Shown here one piece after another: positions 14,455 through 19,425 of a stretch of DNA of 19,425 nucleotides. Source of the stretch: Planctomycetota bacterium (lineage in GTDB: Bacteria; Planctomycetota; PUPC01; DSUN01); NCBI GenBank assembly GCA_016872875.1, contig VGYW01000116.1, forward strand, positions 1 through 19,425. Direction: 5' to 3'. The translations under genes were made by a program, and so were the position numbers. The notes beneath the pieces were generated by a model, which did not search any database, had not been told where the DNA came from, and was given only the letters and a program-made list of their open reading frames with translations. Numbering within the stretch: the stretch's first letter is position 1; each line of letters begins with the position of its first letter.

Positions 14455-15288
14455 GTGCCGCAAGCCAAGCCATTCAGCCGAGAGGAGCGCCAGAGACTCC
14501 TCGACGAAGCGTTCCAGCTCATGGAGGACCTCGAGGACCTCGAACTGGACTATGAGGCCGCGGGGGACGAGGGCGAGACGATAGGCGAGAGGATAGACCA
14601 GCTCAGCGACCGCCTCGACGTGATCCGCGAGGAGTACCTCAAAGGGCTCCCGCGCGTGCGGCTCAGCCGGTGCCCCTTTTGCAGGAAGGAGCTCGTATAC
14701 CCCATTGACACCCTGGGCATAGACGGCCTGTGGTGGAACCGCGACGAGCCCGTGCGTCCGGAGCCCGAGAACTGGGACCCACACTTCTTCGGCCTCACGG
14801 GTGCCGTGAAGCTCCAGGGCGAGTTGCCCGATGTCCCATTCCTCGCCATGCCAGGGCCAGAGGTCCCCTACGTCATCCCCAGGCTGATGCGGCTCGAGTC
14901 CATTCGCGCCGTCATCTCGTCGCTGCCCATCGGCCAGTACACCGGCTACCCTATCGCCTATTACGCCAACCCGATCGCCGAGGACGTCCTTCGCCCCGAC
15001 ACCTGGGGCCTCGAGAAGAGCGAATACCTCGGGCCCGAGGGGAACGTCCAGTGGTGCGAGGCAGATGACCTGGAGGAGGACAACGACTACGACTTGCGGA
15101 GGTGGATCGCAACCGGCCGCCTGCTCTGGATCGCTCCCAACGATGCCGCTTGGGCCCTCCAGCAGGCGCCGAGCAGATGTCCCTATGTGGACCTGAAGGG
15201 CCGGCGCGAGGTCCAGCGCGTCCAGAATGGCGAAGCGTGGGCCTTGTCGGAAGCCGCCGATGCCCCCGATGAGCCCGAGGAGGAATGA
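14455..15288 (+). CDS. Probable immunity protein for the Rhs cyclase tip
   Basis: A 277-residue acidic protein starting at GTG 14455, with AAGGAG at 14442-14447 overlapping the rhs stop codon. It begins with a helical, glutamate-rich segment (EAFQLMEDLEDLELD). A CPFC knuckle at C73/C76 (RLSRCPFCRKELVYPIDTLG) is followed by IDGLWWNRD, PGPEVPYVIPRLMRLESIRAVISSL and GYPIAYYANP. Further cysteines are C201 and C242, so a four-cysteine metal site is possible but unproven. The IDTLGIDGLWW and PGP.VP..P segments resemble proteins I associate with Rhs/VgrG loci, but I cannot name the family. There is no signal peptide, consistent with neutralising a cytoplasmic toxin. Its tight position after the toxin tip is the main argument for an immunity role; a chaperone role is the alternative. 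Confidence 0.65.
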   Translation: MPQAKPFSREERQRLLDEAFQLMEDLEDLELDYEAAGDEGETIGERIDQLSDRLDVIREEYLKGLPRVRLSRCPFCRKELVYPIDTLGIDGLWWNRDEPVRPEPENWDPHFFGLTGAVKLQGELPDVPFLAMPGPEVPYVIPRLMRLESIRAVISSLPIGQYTGYPIAYYANPIAEDVLRPDTWGLEKSEYLGPEGNVQWCEADDLEEDNDYDLRRWIATGRLLWIAPNDAAWALQQAPSRCPYVDLKGRREVQRVQNGEAWALSEAADAPDEPEEE

Positions 15289-15292
15289 CTGA

Positions 15293-15847
15293 ATGGCAGA
15301 AGAAGCCGTGGTCAAGGCGCTGCACGAGCAGCTTTTCTCCGTTTCCGACGCCCATGTCTACGCGCTCTTCGACGGGGCGTCGGTGAAGGAGCTGCGCGAG
15401 AAGCTCTGGCAGCACGAGCCCGAGCACGTGTGCCTCTGGCGCGGCGAGATGGAGCCCGACATCGCAGAGGTAGCCCCTTACCTCGTCGAGCTCAAGCCCG
15501 ACGCCGAGTTCACCCAGTGGGTGCTCGAGAAGGGCTGGGGGAACCACTGGGGCATCTTCGCGGTCTCCCAGTCCGACCTCCGCGCCCTCAGGCAGCACTT
15601 CCGCCGGTTCACCATGGTCCGCGACCCCGACGGCAGGAACCTCTACTTCCGGTTCTACGACCCGCGGGTCCTGCGCACCTTCCTGCCGACCTGCACGCCC
15701 GACGAGCTCGAGAAGTTCTTCGGGCCGGTCATCTTCCTCGCGGCGGAGGACGAGGCGCCCGCAAGCGGGCTCCCGGCCACCCTCCTGCGCTTCTCGCTGA
15801 GTGAGGGCGGCCTCAAGCGCGACGAGGTGGGCCTCGCCGCCACGTAG
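15293..15847 (+). CDS. DUF4123-domain T6SS effector-loading adaptor
   Basis: A 184-residue protein with the DUF4123 pattern: HVYALFDGASVKELREKL near the N-terminus, CLWRG then APYLVELKPDAEFTQWVLEKGWGNHWGIF, the hallmark FRFYDPRVL at residues 119-127, and FLPTCTPDELEKFFGPV. DUF4123 proteins (Tap/TEC adaptors) recruit a cognate effector onto its VgrG before firing and do not travel with it. The ATG at 15293 follows the previous stop by four bases and has AGGAGG at 15278-15283 upstream. It lies between the Rhs cassette and the PAAR effector, so it could load either one. Confidence 0.88.
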   Translation: MAEEAVVKALHEQLFSVSDAHVYALFDGASVKELREKLWQHEPEHVCLWRGEMEPDIAEVAPYLVELKPDAEFTQWVLEKGWGNHWGIFAVSQSDLRALRQHFRRFTMVRDPDGRNLYFRFYDPRVLRTFLPTCTPDELEKFFGPVIFLAAEDEAPASGLPATLLRFSLSEGGLKRDEVGLAAT

Positions 15848-15876
15848 CCCTTGTCGAGAGATGTGAAGGAGAGGCG

Positions 15877-16797
15877 ATGTTCCCAGCCGCTCGAATGGGG
15901 GACCAGCTCACACACGACCTGCTCGTGCCAAGCGGCCTGATCACCCAGGGCGCGCCAACCGTCATGATCGAGTTCCTGCCGGCCGCCTACGTGACCTGCA
16001 AGTGCGCCTGCAGCGGCGCCATCAACCAGGGGGCGGTCCACCCGCCTGCGCCGCCCGTCCTGCCTCCGCCCGACATCATCACGGGCTCGCTCACCGTGCT
16101 CATCTGCAACCAGCCCGCGGCGCGCTGGGTGATGTCGGGCGACATGACCACGTGCGCCGCGCAGTTCGGGCTGCCCTCCCTGATCCCAATCCGCACCACC
16201 CTCATCGGCGGGCCGCCGTCGCCCTTCGGCATGGGCATGGGCGGCGGCGCGCCGAGCACCCCGGGGCAACAGTCCGGCACCATGGCCCGGGCCACCCGCG
16301 AGCCCACGCCGGAGCAGATTCAGGAGATTCAGGACGCCCTGGACGCCGGCGACCAGCAGCGGGCAATTGACCTCACCCGTCAGTACTACGGCATTGACCT
16401 GCCCAACACGCCCAACGTGACCTACAATCCGGCGGAGCGCAACTACGGCATCACGGAATTCGACGGCAGCATTGTTCTTGGCCCCGCGGCTATGTCCAGC
16501 CCCGCGATGCTGGCCAGCACCATTGTGCACGAAGGCACCCACTCGAACCAGGCCGCCGCGCTGAGGGCCGAGGACCCGTCGCGGACGGGCTGGCCCGCGG
16601 ACTCCACAGGCGGGCTGGAGAACGCGGACTACCTGGAGGCGCAGGCATACCAGTCCGAGGTCAATTCCGCGCACAACACCGGCCTCGACGACAATCCGAG
16701 CGACCTCGCTCTCGCGACTGGCCCGCGCGATACCCACTACGGCAATCTGTCCGACGAGCAACGGCGGAGCTACGATCAAGGAAGGTTCCCACCATGA
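15877..16797 (+). CDS. PAAR-like spike tip fused to an HExxH zincin-like effector domain
   Basis: A 306-residue protein. Residues 1 to about 110 are a PAAR-like (DUF4150-type) domain: AARMGDQLTHD, GAPTVMIE, CKCACSGAINQG, a Pro-rich loop, ITGSLTVLICNQPAARW and GDMTTCAAQFG. It should cap the VgrG needle. A Gly/Pro/Ser hinge follows (about 115-140). The C-terminal domain has STIVHEGTHSNQ with HExxH at 218-222, and an acidic helix NADYLEAQAYQ with E254 placed 32 residues later as a likely third zinc ligand. That layout is a gluzincin-type metallopeptidase site. The substrate is unknown. AAGGAG at 15866-15871 supports the ATG at 15877. The stop overlaps the next ATG (ATGA), tying it to its probable immunity gene. 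No cleavage or transport signal is seen, as expected for cargo carried on the spike. Confidence 0.85.
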   Translation: MFPAARMGDQLTHDLLVPSGLITQGAPTVMIEFLPAAYVTCKCACSGAINQGAVHPPAPPVLPPPDIITGSLTVLICNQPAARWVMSGDMTTCAAQFGLPSLIPIRTTLIGGPPSPFGMGMGGGAPSTPGQQSGTMARATREPTPEQIQEIQDALDAGDQQRAIDLTRQYYGIDLPNTPNVTYNPAERNYGITEFDGSIVLGPAAMSSPAMLASTIVHEGTHSNQAAALRAEDPSRTGWPADSTGGLENADYLEAQAYQSEVNSAHNTGLDDNPSDLALATGPRDTHYGNLSDEQRRSYDQGRFPP

Positions 16798-17216
16798 GCG
16801 AGCAAGTCCGCTTCTACGTGACCGTTCCCGAAGGCCCCCTCCCGGCAGGCACCCGGGTGATCCTGAGCATGGAGCTCGAGAACGCCTCGAAGGACCCCCT
16901 CTACGTGAACACCCGGTTCGCGGCCGGGGCGGGGCAAGGCGATGTCTGGCTCAAGGTGCAGCGCGACGGGCAGGTGCTCCCCTGCACCTACATCTTGCGC
17001 CTTGGCCCACTGCTCAATTCAGACTTCCTCCTCCTACAGCCCGGCGAGCACACCGTCGGGAGCTACGAGCTCACGCGCGGCTACCGGCTCGACAAGCCGG
17101 GCACCTACCAGATCACCGCCCAGTACGTCAGCCAGGAAGTGCCCGACGCCCTCGCCAGGATGAAGGTCTTCAGAGGACAGGTCCAGGCGCCACCCGTCCA
17201 GCTCATCCTGAAGTAA
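16794..17216 (+). CDS. Small beta-rich protein, probable immunity to the PAAR-zincin
   Basis: A 140-residue protein translationally coupled to the PAAR-zincin gene by an ATGA overlap. It is predicted mostly beta: VRFYVTVPEG, RVILSMELENASKDPLYVNTRFA, VWLKVQRDG, LQPGEHTVGSYELTRGYRLDKPGTYQITAQYV. The repeated strand pattern and the PGTYQITAQY ending resemble Ig-like beta sandwiches, including the non-catalytic beta domains next to some metallopeptidases and BsuPI-like proteinase inhibitors. There is no signal peptide or membrane segment. Function is inferred from the gene pair; direct binding to the zincin active site is a reasonable guess. The stop at 17214-17216 ends the effector island. Confidence 0.65.
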   Translation: MSEQVRFYVTVPEGPLPAGTRVILSMELENASKDPLYVNTRFAAGAGQGDVWLKVQRDGQVLPCTYILRLGPLLNSDFLLLQPGEHTVGSYELTRGYRLDKPGTYQITAQYVSQEVPDALARMKVFRGQVQAPPVQLILK

Positions 17217-17232
17217 CGCCTTCAGAGCAGCC

Positions 17233-17451
17233 GGGCGGTCCCGCCATACTTGCCCATCCCCATGTTTGGCCCAGTGTGGGTGTTTGGGCGATCGGGACGC
17301 TTCCGGGGCGGTCCCGCCATAGTGGACCAACCCCAGACCTGGTCCGGTATGGGTATTTTGGCGATCCGGACGCATCCGGGGCCGTTTTCGCCATAGTGGG
17401 CCAACTGCGCGACTGGTCTTTGGCCCACTATGGGTGGCCTAGCGCTCCGGC
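17233..17451. repeat. Three tandem 73-bp units, each with a conserved stem-loop
   Basis: Units begin at 17233, 17306 and 17379, exactly 73 bases apart. Each opens with GGGCSGTYYYCGCCATA-type sequence, and units 1 and 2 share a GGCGATCSGGACGC-type 3' part that decays in unit 3. In every unit an arm starting CCATA pairs with an arm 10-15 bases downstream. In unit 3, CCATAGTGGGCCAA (17391-17404) and TTGGCCCACTATGG (17420-17433) are a perfect 14-bp stem. In unit 2 the arms are 17317-17329 and 17340-17352, and in unit 1 about 17244-17256 and 17267-17279. Paired positions covary between units. The array starts 16 bases after the last effector-island gene. No open frame runs through it consistently, since 73 is not a multiple of three. 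Confidence 0.85.
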
Positions 17452-17506
17452 AGCCGTGCGGCCGGTCCCCGCCGGGGTTTGCCTGCAAGTGCCCACTCGT
17501 GCTCGG

Positions 17507-17587
17507 CGTCGTCGGCCTCGTCGTCGCCGTCGAGTCCGATGGCGCTCTGCGCCATCAGGGGGTCCGACGACGACGAGGACGACGACG
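17507..17587. repeat. Nested hairpin built of GTC/GAC repeats
   Basis: An arm of CGTC-type repeats with a central GGCCTCG (17507-17526) is complementary at 19 of 20 positions to the GACGACGAGGACGAC-type arm at 17565-17587. The intervening loop contains a second perfect hairpin, GATGGCGC-TCT-GCGCCATC (17538-17556). A further pair, GGGGTCC (17559-17565) and GGACCCC (17593-17599), offers an alternative fold. There is no T-tract. The element lies between the 73-bp array and the promoter at 17635 and may insulate or terminate transcription coming from the effector island. Confidence 0.65.
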
Positions 17588-17634
17588 ATTGGGGACCCCA
17601 AGAGCAGGGGCCAGACTCCTTCAGCCGGAAGCGC

Positions 17635-17663
17635 TTGACAACGGGGCGGGAAAAAGGCATTAT
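17635..17663 (+). promoter_or_regulatory. Sigma70-like promoter for the last gene
   Basis: A perfect TTGACA at 17635-17640 is followed by a 17-base spacer and CATTAT at 17658-17663 (four of six matches to the -10 consensus). An A5 run lies in the spacer. Predicted transcription would begin near 17670, giving a leader of about 100 bases to the ATG at 17768, in which I see no further clear motif except the GGAG ribosome site at 17759-17762. This suggests that the downstream gene opens a separate transcription unit. Confidence 0.6.
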
Positions 17664-17767
17664 GGTGACAATCCAGAGGCCGAGGTGCGCCCTGGGGCCG
17701 CGCGTGGCGCTCCGGGGCGAGCCGCGGCGGTTGCGAGAAACGGTCGTCCTTGTGATTCGGAGCGCCT

Positions 17768-19425
17768 ATGTCGCCCTCTGAAGCAAGCGGTCCCCCTCGA
17801 GCGATCCCCGACGGGTATGCGGCGATTCCCGTGAGCGCGGAGCAACTGGGTGCGCCCCTGCGCATCTGCGCGATCGTGCGGCGCGAGGCCGACGCCATCG
17901 GCGGCCACCTGGTGGTCCTGCGCGACCTGGTGGACGCCCAGGTGCTCCTCGGCTGCATCCTCGACGCCGGCGGGGTGCCCCAGGGCTGGGTGGAAATCTG
18001 GGTGCAGAACCTCAACGCGCTGCCCGACACCGTGGCCGCGTGCCGCGAGGGTCTCACGAACCGCGTGCTCGACGAGCGCTGGATGCGCCACGCCAAAGCT
18101 CTCCACGAGATGGACCCCACCGCCCTCGTCCGCACGGGCTGGGAGGAGAACCACCCGCGCCCCACCTACCTCAACCTCGCCAGCGGCGAGCCCGCCTGCC
18201 CGGTGGACGGGGTGACGGGTGCGGCGTGGGTGCTGTGCAAGGACGATGGCCTCCTGGAACGCAAGGGCGTCCCGCCCTACAGCTCGTCGCTCCACCGCTA
18301 CCTCTACCTTCCAAACGAGAAGGACGAGACGCCGCTGGTGCCCGCGACGGAATGGGCGCCGACGAGCCCCAGCACGCGGTCGCTCGCCGACGCGATGCGT
18401 GAGTACCGCGAGTGCGTGCCGCTGAACCTCGGCTGCGGGCTGATGCTGGTGCGGCGCCTGAATCCCGTGGGCTACGAGGCATTCGTTGACCTGCTCAGCG
18501 GAGGGTCGTGGGAAGGCGTGCTGCACGGCCGGACGGCGCTCCCTGCCGGGCTTGGGCCGCGCGACCTCAACGAGGCGGACCCCTCGCTTCCGCTGGGCGG
18601 CCGCCTCTTCCTCGGCCAGCACGGGCGCTGGGGACGCATCGTCGAGACCTTTCACCTGAAGCTGCGCCTGCTCGCCGACGCCATCCACGCCGTGCAGACC
18701 CTCGTGACGCACCACCAGAGCCCGCTGCTGAACCTCTGTGCGGACAGCTTCGAGGTCGAGATGGGCAGGCTGGGCTACGGGCTGCCGTTCCTCTGGACCT
18801 CGCGCGTGGCGCTGGCCGACCCCGGCGACGCCGTGGCGCTGCCGATCGTGGCGAGCGACACGCGCTACTACCTTCGTGCCGGGGCGGCGGGCACGTCGGT
18901 CTACCGGCCGGCCGCGGCCGGCGAGCCGGTCCGCGGGCGCGGCACCGCGCGCATCCGAGCCGTCGTCCTCGGCACCCGCGAGCAGACGGTCATCCAGGGC
19001 ACCTTCGACGCCCAGGAGCGCATCATGGCCGGGCAGATGGACCTGCTCTGGCTGCGGCTGAACCTGGGCGACAAGCGGATGGACCTCTACGGCTACATTG
19101 ACCCGGAGTCCGCCCTGGCCGCGGGCGAGATCCGCTTCCGCACCGTCGGCCAGCGCCTCGGGCCGGACGAGGTGGCCGCCCTCAAGGCCGCCGAAGGCGT
19201 CCCCCTCCGCAACACCCCCTTCGAGGTCGTGCCGCTCCTGAGCACCCCCTGCGACCTCTACAGCCTGGGCGTCCTCGCCGTCCGCACCCTGCTGGTGAAT
19301 CCGCGCACGACCCTGCCCGTCGCGCTCGACGAGGTGCTGAGCCTGGCCCGCCAGGTGGCCGTGGAGTACGACGCGTCGCTGAGCCTCGGCGAGCGCATCC
19401 GGCGGCTCTTCGACGCCGACAGGCG
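17768..19425 (+). CDS. Large protein with degenerate kinase-like signatures, 5' part
   Basis: An open frame from ATG 17768 (GGAG at 17759-17762) runs off the right edge after 552 codons. I do not recognise the family. The first 290 residues show no known motif: alternating strands and helices with LASGEPACPVDGVTGAAW and PYSSSLHRYLYLP. Two segments then recall a protein-kinase C-lobe. L.LLADAIHAVQTLVTHHQSP followed by LLN (HHQSPLLN at 315-322) and DSFEV resemble the catalytic-loop region but lack the HRD aspartate. TPCDLYSLGVLAVRTLL (D496) resembles the helix-F motif DxYSLG. About 170 residues of beta-rich sequence lie between them, far more than a normal activation segment. A pseudokinase-like scaffold is a possibility. 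Codon use is like that of the tss genes. T6SS loci often carry kinase/FHA regulators, which fits the context but does not prove it. Confidence 0.6.
   Translation, partial: MSPSEASGPPRAIPDGYAAIPVSAEQLGAPLRICAIVRREADAIGGHLVVLRDLVDAQVLLGCILDAGGVPQGWVEIWVQNLNALPDTVAACREGLTNRVLDERWMRHAKALHEMDPTALVRTGWEENHPRPTYLNLASGEPACPVDGVTGAAWVLCKDDGLLERKGVPPYSSSLHRYLYLPNEKDETPLVPATEWAPTSPSTRSLADAMREYRECVPLNLGCGLMLVRRLNPVGYEAFVDLLSGGSWEGVLHGRTALPAGLGPRDLNEADPSLPLGGRLFLGQHGRWGRIVETFHLKLRLLADAIHAVQTLVTHHQSPLLNLCADSFEVEMGRLGYGLPFLWTSRVALADPGDAVALPIVASDTRYYLRAGAAGTSVYRPAAAGEPVRGRGTARIRAVVLGTREQTVIQGTFDAQERIMAGQMDLLWLRLNLGDKRMDLYGYIDPESALAAGEIRFRTVGQRLGPDEVAALKAAEGVPLRNTPFEVVPLLSTPCDLYSLGVLAVRTLLVNPRTTLPVALDEVLSLARQVAVEYDASLSLGERIRRLFDADR

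Noticed and set aside
17233..17451. Interpretation of the 73-bp array as a CRISPR.
   Set aside because: The units abut without unique spacers, diverge along their whole length and are too long for CRISPR repeats. No cas gene is present.
17222..17488. A minus-strand open frame running through the 73-bp units.
   Set aside because: The period is not a multiple of three, so the units would be read in different frames. There is no convincing ribosome site, and conservation is in the stems rather than codons.
17430..17834. Small + strand open frames in the region before the last gene.
   Set aside because: They cross the nested hairpin and the promoter, lack ribosome sites and have no recognisable sequence.

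Overview
This window is a high-GC bacterial chromosome segment holding the middle of a type VI secretion system (T6SS) locus. All supported genes are on the + strand. The gene set is bacterial T6SS. The host phylum cannot be fixed from sequence alone. The short intergenic repeats (a GATTTCG heptad run and palindromes with a GGGCTGAAGCCC core) remind me of Planctomycetota-type genomes, but that is a low-confidence impression.

Layout: (1) 1-783, the 3' end of one hcp gene and a complete second hcp, separated by a strong hairpin. (2) 767-2959, a YkgJ-type cysteine-cluster protein, then tagJ/impE and tssE, with a candidate promoter before tagJ. (3) 3109-8961, the baseplate genes tssF and tssG and the sheath-recycling ATPase tssH/clpV. 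Each intergenic gap here carries a different short repeat: GGATGAAT-type inverted repeats, GATTTCG heptads, and facing palindromes. (4) 9015-17216, an effector island: vgrG, a short-shelled Rhs protein whose C-terminal tip matches the ExoY/CyaA/edema-factor nucleotidyl cyclase active site, a probable immunity gene, a DUF4123 adaptor, a PAAR-like spike fused to an HExxH zincin-like domain, and a small beta-rich protein coupled to it by an ATGA overlap (second probable immunity gene). (5) 17217-17767, about 550 bases with no convincing gene, holding three tandem 73-bp hairpin units, a nested GTC/GAC hairpin and a good sigma70-like promoter. (6) 17768 to the window end, the start of a large protein with degenerate protein-kinase-like signatures.

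How it works together: Hcp tube, TssE/F/G baseplate, VgrG/PAAR spike and ClpV are parts of one contractile injection machine. TssB, TssC, TssA, TssK and the membrane complex (TssJ/L/M) are not in the window and presumably lie on either side. The machine appears to carry two cargoes: an Rhs-encased cyclase and a PAAR-tipped metallopeptidase-like effector. The DUF4123 protein is the likely loading adaptor, and each effector is followed directly by a candidate immunity gene.

The most notable points are the cyclase tip, which lacks most of the segment that binds eukaryotic activators in its relatives, and the 73-bp array, whose units keep a stem through compensatory base changes.
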